Assembly: GCF_032380655.1 (NCBI RefSeq)
Contig: NZ_JAWDIY010000002.1
Span: forward strand, 1-64,000
Length of the DNA: 64,000 nucleotides
Direction: 5' to 3'
Source: Diplocloster hominis
GTDB taxonomy: Bacteria > Bacillota > Clostridia > Lachnospirales > Lachnospiraceae
Below the pieces are notes generated by a model. The model had not been told where the DNA came from. It ran no database searches and saw only the letters and a program-made list of their open reading frames with translations. Below, in pieces: positions 34,001 through 41,302 of the stretch; within the stretch, counting starts at the first letter, position 1, and every line of letters begins with the position of its first letter. The position numbers and the translations under genes were made by a program.

Positions 34001-34133
34001 TGCCGCAGTAAATGCGGCACTGGAGGAAATACGTAGAACGTATACCTGAATAAAGCCGCAGTAAATGCGGCACTGGAGGAAATGCGTAGAACGCATACCT
34101 GAATAAATGCCGCAGTAAATGCGGCACTGGAGG
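34001..34133 (+). promoter_or_regulatory. Triple hairpin plus Shine-Dalgarno leader cassette
   Basis: Hairpin A, GCCGCA-GTAAA-TGCGGC, begins at 34002, 34055 and 34109, each followed by ACTGGAGGAAA. After the first two comes hairpin B, ATACGT-AGA-ACGTAT (34029) or ATGCGT-AGA-ACGCAT (34082), then ACCTGAATAAA. The change from A/T to G/C in both arms of hairpin B is compensating. In the first two units AGG of the Shine-Dalgarno can pair with CCT after hairpin B. The third unit has no hairpin B and gives the free ribosome binding site of the next gene. Confidence 0.75.
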
Positions 34134-34138
34134 AAAGC

Positions 34139-36265
34139 ATGAGCGACAGACTAGTAAGAATAGGGATTGACGTGGGGGGGACGCATACGAAGGCGGTGGC
34201 GATCGATAATACCACCCACGAGATCATCGGAAAATCCTCGGTCAAGACGACCCATGACGATAAAGCCGGTGTGGCGGCCGGAGTTGTTCAGGCGTTTCAA
34301 AATTGTCTGGCTGATAATGACATCAGGCCGGAGGAGGTTATCTTTGTAGCCCATTCCACCACGCAGGCCACCAACGCTTTGGTAGAAGGCGATGTAGCGA
34401 AGGTGGGGATCGTCGGAGTGGCCGGAGGCGGGCTGGAGGGATTGCTGGCGAAAAAACAGCTGAAAATCGCCGACATCGATATAGCCGCCGGGAAAGTGAT
34501 TGAAATATTTAATACCTTTATCAAAAAGAAAGAGCTGACCGATGAGAAGATCAAAGAAGAGCTGAACAGCCTGAAGGGACAGGGAGCCCAGGTAATGGTG
34601 GCTTCCATGGCTTTTGGGGTGGATGACAGTGAACAGGAGAAGCGGATCAAACATATAGCGAAAGAAATGGAACTGCCTTCCACGGCGGCGGCGGATATCA
34701 CGAAGCTGTACGGACTGACCAGAAGAACCAGGACCGCGGCCATCAATGCCAGTATCCTGCCGAAAATGCTGAATACGGCCACCAGTACCGAACAAAGCGT
34801 GCGGCAGGCAGGAGTCCAGGTCCCGCTTATGATTATGCGCGGAGACGGCGGTGTGATGGAGATCAATGAGGTGAAAAAACGCCCTATCCTAACCATGCTG
34901 TCCGGTCCGGCCGCTTCTGTCATGGGTTCCCTGATCTATCTGCGGGCATCCAACGGGATATATTTTGAAGTGGGCGGGACCACAACCAATATTGGAGTGA
35001 TCAAGAACGGGCGTCCTGCTATCGATTATTCCATCGTTGGCGGCCATAAGACCTACATCAGTTCCCTGGATGTGCGCGTGTTGGGATGCGCCGGCGGCAG
35101 TATGGTGCGGCTGAACAAGTCAGGTGTGATCGATGTGGGTCCCAGAAGCGCCCATATCGCCGGGCTGGACTATGCGGTCTATACCGATATAAAAGAAATC
35201 GAGGAGCCGAAGCTTAAAATGTTCTCGCCGAAACCCGGAGACCCGGCAGACTATGTGGCTGTTCAATTAAAAAATGGCAAACGGATCACCATCACCAATT
35301 CCTGCGCGGCGAATGTGCTGGGCCTGGTAGACCCGGAATATTTTTCTTATGGAAATGCAGAAGCGGCCCGAAAAGCCATGGCGCCAGTGGCAGAGTATCT
35401 CGGGGTCACGGTGGAAGAACTGGCGGCACAGATCATGGAGCGGTCATACCGGAAGATCGAGCCGATCATTCTGGAACTGGCGGAAAAATATAAAGTGGAA
35501 ACCGAACAGATTTCCCTGGTGGGAGTCGGCGGAGGAGCCGCGGCACTGATCGTCTATTTCGCGAAAAAGATGGGAGTCCAGTACAGCATACCTGAGAATG
35601 CCGAAGTGATTTCCTCTATCGGCGTGGCGTTGGCCATGGTCAGAGACGTGGTGGAACGGATCATTCCGAACCCGTCTGCAAATGATATACGCAACATTAA
35701 GCTGGAAGCTATAAACAAAGCTATTGAAAGCGGCGCTACCCCGGAAAGTGTGGATGTCCATATCGAGATCGACTCCCAGACCTCCAAGGTGACGGCCATC
35801 GCTCTGGGGTCCACCGAGGTAAAGACTGGAGATCTGATGTCGGAGTGTTCGGAAAAGGAAGCCCGGGAAATCGCAGCGAAGGATTTTGGGGATCAGGTAA
35901 AAGACATAAAACTTCTGACCTCCAACGAGCATTTCTATGTATACAGCGGAGTGAAGGAAAATAAGAATCCGATCAGGATACTGGACAAAAAAGGCTTTAT
36001 TAAAGTTCAGCGGACTGACGGGGATGCCATGACGGTCAAGGTAAAGGACTATCAGGATGCGGTCAGGAATTATTATGAAAATATAGCGACCTACAATGCG
36101 GACAGCATACTAAGGCCGGACTATTATATATGCGTTGGCGGGAAGGTAGTGGATTTCAATGGAACCAACGATCTGGACCAGATTCTGATGCTGATGGATA
36201 TCGAGATTTCTATTTTGGATGAAGAAGATGAGATCCTGTTGGTGGGCGCGAGAAATCAATTATAG
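34139..36265 (+). CDS. Hydantoinase/oxoprolinase-family protein (HyuA-like)
   Basis: 708 residues. The N-terminal domain has the phosphate-binding GIDVGGTHTKAVAID and AHSTTQATNALVEGD. The hydantoinase A domain follows, with LTMLSGPAASVMG, YFEVGGTTTNIGVIKNG and LDVRVLGCAGGSMVRL. The family performs ATP-dependent opening of cyclic amides or carboxylation. No HyuB partner gene is present, so this may be a single-subunit variant with a different role. ATG 34139 follows the third hairpin-Shine-Dalgarno cassette. Confidence 0.88.
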   Translation: MSDRLVRIGIDVGGTHTKAVAIDNTTHEIIGKSSVKTTHDDKAGVAAGVVQAFQNCLADNDIRPEEVIFVAHSTTQATNALVEGDVAKVGIVGVAGGGLEGLLAKKQLKIADIDIAAGKVIEIFNTFIKKKELTDEKIKEELNSLKGQGAQVMVASMAFGVDDSEQEKRIKHIAKEMELPSTAAADITKLYGLTRRTRTAAINASILPKMLNTATSTEQSVRQAGVQVPLMIMRGDGGVMEINEVKKRPILTMLSGPAASVMGSLIYLRASNGIYFEVGGTTTNIGVIKNGRPAIDYSIVGGHKTYISSLDVRVLGCAGGSMVRLNKSGVIDVGPRSAHIAGLDYAVYTDIKEIEEPKLKMFSPKPGDPADYVAVQLKNGKRITITNSCAANVLGLVDPEYFSYGNAEAARKAMAPVAEYLGVTVEELAAQIMERSYRKIEPIILELAEKYKVETEQISLVGVGGGAAALIVYFAKKMGVQYSIPENAEVISSIGVALAMVRDVVERIIPNPSANDIRNIKLEAINKAIESGATPESVDVHIEIDSQTSKVTAIALGSTEVKTGDLMSECSEKEAREIAAKDFGDQVKDIKLLTSNEHFYVYSGVKENKNPIRILDKKGFIKVQRTDGDAMTVKVKDYQDAVRNYYENIATYNADSILRPDYYICVGGKVVDFNGTNDLDQILMLMDIEISILDEEDEILLVGARNQL

Positions 36266-36293
36266 TACCAAACCGCACACATGGAGGGAAATA

Positions 36294-37061
36294 ATGGGAG
36301 AAGGATTGTTTAAACAAATCGGGAATTTTTATATGAAGAGATATCAGGAAATGGCAGTGCCGGAACTGGCTATGGAGAGGCTTTCGCTGGAAGAAATGTG
36401 CCGGTATCTGCTGGATGTGCCCGCTGCCACCTGGGGAGCCTACGCCTTTGCCCGGGAGAAAATGCGGGACCGCCTGAGTGGGGAACAAAGAGAGACGCTT
36501 GCAAAGCAGGCAGCTGCCTGCGGGGCCGGATACGCCGAAAGCTTCATGGAACAGTATCAGACGGCGGACCCGAAGGCTCTGGCCAAAACTCTGGGGCTGC
36601 AGGTTACCTGTCCGGAAACACCGGAGAAGGGAACACAGGTGCTCTTTGCCCAATTTACCGAGCCGGATCTGATAGAAGTTTATCAAGACTGCCTGACCAG
36701 GGCAGATCAGGTATTCCGGCAGGAAAAAATAGATGAGCTTATAGAGATAGACAAAATTCCCGATATTCTTCTGGCCCATGAGATCTTTCACTGGATCGAA
36801 ATGACTCATCAACAGGACATCATAACAAGAAATACAACGGTGGTGCTTTGGAAAATAAAAGCACTGGAATATAAAGCGCACGTCCAGTGCCTGAGTGAGA
36901 TAGCTGCAATGAGTTTTGCGAAGGAGCTGCTGGGGCTTGAATTCTGGCCTTATGTGCTGGATGTGCTTTTGTCCTATCCGTATAATCCGGATGCGGCCCA
37001 CGCGCTGTTCTGGGAAATCAGAAAGAGAAACGAAGAGAAGGAATGTAAAACAGGCGCTTAA
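36294..37061 (+). CDS. HEIFH zincin-like protein, ImmA/IrrE-type pattern
   Basis: Predicted 255 residues, no signal peptide. HEIFH at 162-166 in LLAHEIFHWIEM is an HExxH zinc site. About 36 residues on, EIAAMSFAKELLG (from 202) fits the E-x2-A-x2-F-A-x-E-L-L third-ligand helix known from ImmA/IrrE metallopeptidases. The rest of the protein is unfamiliar. ATG 36294 follows ATGGAGGGAAATA; the ORF extends upstream into the previous gene but without a site. It follows the hydantoinase-like gene by 28 bp. A protease or amidohydrolase role is possible; I do not assign one. Confidence 0.65.
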   Translation: MGEGLFKQIGNFYMKRYQEMAVPELAMERLSLEEMCRYLLDVPAATWGAYAFAREKMRDRLSGEQRETLAKQAAACGAGYAESFMEQYQTADPKALAKTLGLQVTCPETPEKGTQVLFAQFTEPDLIEVYQDCLTRADQVFRQEKIDELIEIDKIPDILLAHEIFHWIEMTHQQDIITRNTTVVLWKIKALEYKAHVQCLSEIAAMSFAKELLGLEFWPYVLDVLLSYPYNPDAAHALFWEIRKRNEEKECKTGA

Positions 37062-37077
37062 TTCGGGGGAGCTCTCG

Positions 37078-37107
37078 TTGACAAGATATTACAGAAAAGT
37101 GTATAAT
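37078..37107 (+). promoter_or_regulatory. Promoter of the IclR gene
   Basis: TTGACA at 37078-37083 and TATAAT at 37102-37107 with an 18-bp spacer. Confidence 0.75.
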
Positions 37108-37150
37108 CTGTATATTATAAGGGTTTATGCACTTATTGAAGGGAAATGCC

Positions 37151-37921
37151 ATGTCATCGAATCCACCTATCCAATCGTTAAACAGAGCCATAGATATCAT
37201 AGAGTTCTTATACCATTGCGGGCACGAAGCCAGCATCAGCGAGATCAGTGAGGGGACCGAGCTGTTTGGCAGCACGGTTTACCGCATGCTTTCCACTCTG
37301 AAAGCCAGAGGATATGTTTACCAAAATGAGCAAAATGCGAAGTATGGTCTTGGCCTGCGTTTGTACACCATCGGCAAGACCGTCAAGGAAAACATCCCAT
37401 TGGTGAATGTATTTCAGAATATGGCTGTCAGGATCGCGGAAAAGTATCAGGAGACGGTCTACGTGGCGATTCCGTCGTACCAGTCTCCGGCGATTCCCCA
37501 GCATGTGATCGCCCTGAAGGTATGCCGGAGTGAATATGTGCCGCGCAATGCCATCGAGGAAGGCGCCATCGTACTCAGTCATACCAGCGCCCTCGGCAAA
37601 TGCCTGATGGCTTACAGTGAGGAGGCGGTTCTGCAGGAATACCGCAAGCATCCGCTGGTCAAGCTCAAGCCGAATACGCTCACGGATTGGGAAGCATTAG
37701 ACGGAGAGTTTAATACCATACAAAATAATGGATACGCAATCGAACTTGAGCAGGAAAGCGATGGACAGACCTGTATCGCCGTTCCCGCTCTGGATCACAA
37801 TCGGCAAATCCTGGCGTCGATCGGTCTGGCCGGGCCTATGAAGAATATTTTCCAGTATACGATCAACAGCATCGTGGAAGATCTGTATAACATTGTGGGC
37901 CAGGCGAAAGAATTGATCTGA
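37151..37921 (+). CDS. IclR-family transcriptional regulator
   Basis: About 256 residues. The N-terminal winged helix includes IQSLNRAIDIIEFL and SISEISEGTELFGSTVYRML. The C-terminal GAF-like effector domain includes SALGKCLMAY and CIAVPALDHNRQILASIGLAGP. It closes the aldolase/permease/hydantoinase cluster but has its own promoter. The 17-bp palindromes at 31358, 31520 and 31701 are its likely targets; this is inferred from position and symmetry. ATG 37151 is preferred over ATG 37127, which has no ribosome binding site. Confidence 0.9.
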   Translation: MSSNPPIQSLNRAIDIIEFLYHCGHEASISEISEGTELFGSTVYRMLSTLKARGYVYQNEQNAKYGLGLRLYTIGKTVKENIPLVNVFQNMAVRIAEKYQETVYVAIPSYQSPAIPQHVIALKVCRSEYVPRNAIEEGAIVLSHTSALGKCLMAYSEEAVLQEYRKHPLVKLKPNTLTDWEALDGEFNTIQNNGYAIELEQESDGQTCIAVPALDHNRQILASIGLAGPMKNIFQYTINSIVEDLYNIVGQAKELI

Positions 37922-38386
37922 CAGAAATGCTGATGCGCCATAAGAATTGGTCTGGTATGAGATTCAATCCGGCAGAAGTATGAGTCTGTCAAAAGCTCGA
38001 TCCGGCATTATTTGGTCTGTCAAAACAGTTAGCTTAACGCGAGATATCTCCGGGCCCTGCGGCGTGACACTGCAGGAAGTCCGGCAGCTTGGCGGCATGC
38101 CGCTGTTTCGCGGAGTTCGACGATTTGGCTGACTGGTAAATCCCTGCAGGATCTGTTCTGTATATTAACGCTGCCTGTTATTTCTTCTCACAGCTAAGGC
38201 TGTGGATCTACTTTTCGTTTTTATCACTACTCTGAGATTCTAATATTTTACGGATGGTAATCCAATCTTTTATTTCCCAGATACATTTCATGGTCCGGTA
38301 TCAGGTACCAGTCGGACTCTGGCCGGACAGGATTCGTTTATTATTTTGGATACCCTACAAGTGTTGAATTTATGAGAAAGGAAGAA
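37922..38386. other. 465-bp intergenic region, no gene called
   Basis: It holds imperfect direct repeats such as GTCTGTCAAAA (about 37985 and 38020) and a 61-codon ORF with no ribosome binding site or recognisable motif. It may be remnant DNA. I could not find a promoter that I trust for the next gene. Confidence 0.4.
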
Positions 38387-38836
38387 ATGTTTATGAGATG
38401 TTATGCGTCAGAGGGCGGAGGACGGGTTTTTGTGATCCGTCTGAACAAAGGTGATCTGCTAAGAGAATCCATTGAACAGGTTATTCGTGAACAGGGAATC
38501 AAAGACGGTACGCTCGTCTGTGGATACGGTACGCTGGACAGATGTACTCTGCACATGATCCATACCATTGACCGTTTTCCGGCAGAGGAGGATTTCCCGG
38601 CCTGGCAGGATTATCCGCTGGAGCTGGTATCCATGACCGGTATCATTGCCGATGGGGAAGCCCATATTCACGCCGTGGTCTCTGATAAAGAAAAAGCGGT
38701 GGGCGGCCATCTGGAACCGGGATGCCGTGTGATCTACCTGGCTGAGATCGTTATATATGAACACAGAGAGCTGCATTTGGTGCGGCGGCCGACAGAGTGG
38801 GGACCGCTGGCGCTGGAACCAAAGAATGCCGGGTGA
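38387..38836 (+). CDS. PPC/DUF296-domain protein
   Basis: About 149 residues. RVFVIRLNKGDLLRESIEQV, VCGYGTLDRCTLHMI and the C-terminal block ending in GEAHIHAVVSDKEKAVGGHL match the PPC (DUF296) trimeric fold, best known from plant AT-hook proteins and small bacterial proteins of unknown role. The His-x-His of HIHA may bind metal. ATG 38387 follows AAGGA; ATG 38372 and 38393 are alternatives. It is followed by a hairpin-Shine-Dalgarno cassette and two YhcH-family genes, and may belong to sugar-acid metabolism. Confidence 0.8.
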   Translation: MFMRCYASEGGGRVFVIRLNKGDLLRESIEQVIREQGIKDGTLVCGYGTLDRCTLHMIHTIDRFPAEEDFPAWQDYPLELVSMTGIIADGEAHIHAVVSDKEKAVGGHLEPGCRVIYLAEIVIYEHRELHLVRRPTEWGPLALEPKNAG

Positions 38837-38859
38837 TTTAAATTACATATCTGAAATTA

Positions 38860-38935
38860 GCCGCAGTAAATGCGGCACAGGAGGAAAGCGCAGAAGCGCA
38901 TACCTGAATTTGGCCGCAGTTAATGCGGCACTGGA
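38860..38935 (+). promoter_or_regulatory. Double hairpin plus Shine-Dalgarno leader cassette
   Basis: Hairpin A appears at 38860-38876 (GCCGCAGTAAATGCGGC) and 38913-38929 (GCCGCAGTTAATGCGGC), 53 bp apart as at 34001. The spacer has GGAGGAAA, a GCGC-AGAA-GCGC hairpin in the hairpin B position, then ATACCTGAATTTG. The second unit provides the ribosome binding site of the YhcH gene. Confidence 0.75.
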
Positions 38936-38942
38936 GGTAATT

Positions 38943-39404
38943 ATGATTACGGGAAGTATTTTAAGGGAGAAGGATTATGGATATCTGACCGCCCGCATCC
39001 ATAAAGCGGTACGATATCTGAAAGACCACAACTTGTGTGCCATGGAGGACGGTACCTATGAAATAGACGGTGAAGAAATCTATATGATGCTGCAGAGTTT
39101 CCGTGTCGAAAATCCTATCGATGCGGCATTTGAGACACATAGGAAATACATCGATATCCAATATGTATTAAAGGGAGAATTGGAACTGCTGATAGAGGAC
39201 CGGTCTGGGCTCACACCGACTGGAAGATATGATACAGAGCAGGATGTACAGTTCTATGAGCCACGGGAGAATGCTGCCCATGTGAGGCTGTCAGAGGGAG
39301 AAATGGCGATCCTGTTTCCGGAGGATGCCCACAAGATGATCTGCTTTCCCCAAAATGGTGAGACTGTCCGGATCAGGAAAGCTGTAGTTAAAGTTAGAGC
39401 CTAA
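38943..39404 (+). CDS. YhcH/YjgK/YiaL-family protein
   Basis: 153 residues of the DUF386 cupin-like family, related to EbgC. FETHRKYIDIQYVLKGEL and LFPEDAHKMICF carry the metal-site His and Glu residues of the family. Relatives occur in sialic acid and sugar-acid operons and may be anomerases or isomerases. ATG 38943 follows CTGGAGGTAATT. Its stop TAA is directly followed by an array of 21-bp minigenes in the same frame, leading to a second YhcH-type gene. Confidence 0.88.
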   Translation: MITGSILREKDYGYLTARIHKAVRYLKDHNLCAMEDGTYEIDGEEIYMMLQSFRVENPIDAAFETHRKYIDIQYVLKGELELLIEDRSGLTPTGRYDTEQDVQFYEPRENAAHVRLSEGEMAILFPEDAHKMICFPQNGETVRIRKAVVKVRA

Positions 39405-39572
39405 ATGAAAGCAATGGAAGTCTAAATGAAAGCAACAGAAGCCTAAATGAAAGCAACAGAAGCCTAAATGAAAGCAACAGAAGCCTAAATGAAAGCAACA
39501 GAAGCCTAAATGAAAGCAATAGACGTCTAAATGAAAGCAACAGGAATCTAAATAAAACCATCAGGTGAGAAT
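39405..39572 (+). repeat. Eight-unit 21-bp array of stop-start minigenes
   Basis: Seven units of 21 bp each read ATG, five codons, TAA, with the next ATG directly after. Four units (39426-39509) are identical and encode Met-Lys-Ala-Thr-Glu-Ala. The others encode variants such as MKAMEV, MKAIDV and MKATGI. An eighth unit (39552-39572) has ATA for ATG and no stop. The array begins at the base after the upstream stop codon and ends at the base before the downstream ATG, always in the same frame. Confidence 0.85.
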
Positions 39573-40484
39573 ATGATAATCGAAAAACTGGAATCTGCCG
39601 GAACATACGGCTGGATGGGTCAGGAGCTTGCCAAAGCGCTGGACTATCTGAAAAATACAGACCTAAAAACGCTGCCTTCAGGGAGAGTGGAAATTGACGG
39701 CAGCCGAATGTTTGCAGTCGTACAGGAGTATAAAACCTCTGGTGAGGAGGAAATAAAATTCGAAGCACACCGCGCATATCTGGATGTTCAGTACATAATT
39801 GAGGGAACGGAGAAAATTCTCGTCAGTAACATTGAAAATTTCCATGAGGAGGCTGTCCCTTATCATCCTGAGGAAGACATCGTGTTCTACCAGGAGACGC
39901 CAAAGTCGGTCGCTTTGATTCTGCAGGAGGGAGACTATGCGGTGTTTACTCCCGAAGACTGCCATAAAACCAGATGTGACGTGAATGGAAAAGAGAAACA
40001 AGAAGTAAAAAAAGTGATCGTCAAAATTAGGGTACAAAAAGATCAGGAGGAAGTCAACATGGGACAAAAAATGGGAATCCATCATCTGGCTGTCCGGGTG
40101 AAGGACTTTGAATCGGCAAAAGCGTTCTATACCGAAGGGGTGGGCGGCACCTGCTATGCCCAATGGAACCATCCGAAAGGATTTCCTGCCTGTATGATCC
40201 GGCTGAACGCAGGAGGGATACTGGAAGTTCTGGGAGAAGGCCGGGAAGATCTTCCTGAAAATTTCGAGGAGCGAAACGGCTGCTTCATTCACCTGGCACT
40301 AATCGTGGAAGATGTAGAAGCCGCGGTGGAACGTGCTCTGGAATATGGAGCCAGATTAAAGGGAGAAATCAAAGATGTGGATATCCCAGAGCCTATGCAT
40401 CTGGGAGCCGTCTATGGACCGTCAGGAGAAATCGTGGAGTTTTTGAAATACCGTGAGGAATCTATAACTGTAAAAGCTGATTAA
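39573..40484 (+). CDS. Fusion of YhcH-family domain and VOC/glyoxalase domain
   Basis: 303 residues. Residues 1-155 are a second YhcH/DUF386 domain (FEAHRAYLDVQYIIEGTE, FTPEDCHKTRCD). Residues from about 163 are a vicinal-oxygen-chelate domain (GIHHLAVRVKDFESAKAFY, HLALIVEDVEAAVERALE, GPSGEIVEFLKY). The linker DNA contains AGGAGG, then eight bases, then in-frame ATG 40059, so the VOC domain can probably also be made separately. This looks like a recent fusion through loss of a stop codon. Start ATG 39573 follows AGGTGAG at the end of the minigene array. Confidence 0.85.
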   Translation: MIIEKLESAGTYGWMGQELAKALDYLKNTDLKTLPSGRVEIDGSRMFAVVQEYKTSGEEEIKFEAHRAYLDVQYIIEGTEKILVSNIENFHEEAVPYHPEEDIVFYQETPKSVALILQEGDYAVFTPEDCHKTRCDVNGKEKQEVKKVIVKIRVQKDQEEVNMGQKMGIHHLAVRVKDFESAKAFYTEGVGGTCYAQWNHPKGFPACMIRLNAGGILEVLGEGREDLPENFEERNGCFIHLALIVEDVEAAVERALEYGARLKGEIKDVDIPEPMHLGAVYGPSGEIVEFLKYREESITVKAD

Positions 40485-40520
40485 CCCGGCAGGTTTGCGG
40501 TACGTGCCAAACGACCATGC

Positions 40521-40754
40521 GGCATACAACATACAACGGCATGGGCGTTTGGCAAGTTCAAACTTCAGGATTATGATATACAGCAGGCCAAACGCCATTT
40601 CGATAATCAGCATATTGAATACCATGTGGAGTTTTTCAGAAACGGGTTGAATGCGATAGTGAAAATGTGGCTGGCCGGCGGCTGTAAAGAAAGTCCCGAA
40701 GAGATGGAGAAAATTATCCGAAGTGAATATCAGGGACGTGCTGAATTAGGATAA
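40521..40754 (+). pseudogene. C-terminal remnant of a TetR/AcrR regulator
   Basis: An open frame ending at TAA 40752-40754 reads HVEFFRNGLNAIVKMWLAGG and then CKESPEEMEKII, which is the typical end of TetR-family ligand domains. There is no helix-turn-helix, no start with a ribosome binding site, and the upstream codons are unrelated. It is a decayed fragment. Confidence 0.6.
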
Positions 40755-40942
40755 AACTCCGGTGCTGCCTGATAGTTCTGCTGATGTATGCTTAGCACGA
40801 GCGGTGATATAGCGGGGATAGAATTTTGATGGAACGGGTTTGCGGTTCCTGTTTCTGTCTGGTGAATACCGCAGTCTATTACAATTACCCCCTTTGTTAC
40901 AGTCTCAAACCGGCCTGTACATGGTCACTGTGTATACGGCAG

Positions 40943-40964
40943 ACCGGATTCATAGCCGGTTTTT
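40943..40964 (+). terminator. Possible terminator ahead of the rhamnosidase promoter
   Basis: ACCGG (40943-40947) pairs with CCGGT (40956-40960), followed by TTTT. Short stem. The rest of 40755-41028 shows no gene. Confidence 0.4.
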
Positions 40965-41028
40965 CGTGAATATGGATAGCTTAAGAACAGGAACCGCAAT
41001 ATAAATATAAAAAAATTACAAAAAGTTC

Positions 41029-41057
41029 TTGACATCCGTGAATAACCATCTTATAAT
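41029..41057 (+). promoter_or_regulatory. Promoter of the rhamnosidase operon
   Basis: TTGACA at 41029-41034 and TATAAT at 41052-41057, both exact, with a 17-bp spacer. The untranslated leader is about 240 nt and carries several operators. Confidence 0.85.
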
Positions 41058-41062
41058 GTGAT

Positions 41063-41080
41063 CATGAAAACCATTTCATT
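41063..41080. promoter_or_regulatory. Rhamnosidase operator copy 1
   Basis: CATGAAAACCATTTCATT, an 18-bp palindrome with two mismatches to CATGAAAT-NN-ATTTCATG. It sits on the predicted transcription start. Confidence 0.65.
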
Positions 41081-41120
41081 ATAAAAAATAAATAGGCCAG
41101 AAAATTTATATTTTTTTAGC

Positions 41121-41138
41121 CATAAAATCCATTTCATG
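41121..41138. promoter_or_regulatory. Rhamnosidase operator copy 2
   Basis: CATAAAATCCATTTCATG, one mismatch to the same palindrome, in the leader. Confidence 0.65.
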
Positions 41139-41197
41139 ATTTTAAAGATATAAAAATAGATTATTGACCTAAAATGGCTATAAAGATAAAGAATGGT

Positions 41198-41215
41198 CAT
41201 GAAATAGATTTCATG
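41198..41215. promoter_or_regulatory. Rhamnosidase operator copy 3
   Basis: CATGAAATAGATTTCATG, a perfect palindrome. A compressed variant, ATTTCATGAAAT, lies at 41275-41286 just before the ribosome binding site. Confidence 0.7.
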
Positions 41216-41302
41216 AAAAGACTAAAAAAGTAGACATAATTGATGAAAAAAGTTTATTTTTTGTTAATAAAAAGGATTTCATGAAATTGAAGGAGAGACA
41301 CA

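Noticed and set aside
34001..34133. Possible CRISPR array from repeated hairpins about 53 bp apart
   Set aside because: The intervals are conserved, not unique spacers, and each unit contains a Shine-Dalgarno sequence. No cas gene is near.
37947..38132. 61-codon ORF after the IclR gene
   Set aside because: No ribosome binding site, no recognisable domain, and it lies in DNA with short direct repeats.
39394..39777. Minus-strand ORF with a leucine/serine/arginine heptad repeat
   Set aside because: It is the reverse reading of the 21-bp minigene array. It has no ribosome binding site and overlaps two solid + strand genes.
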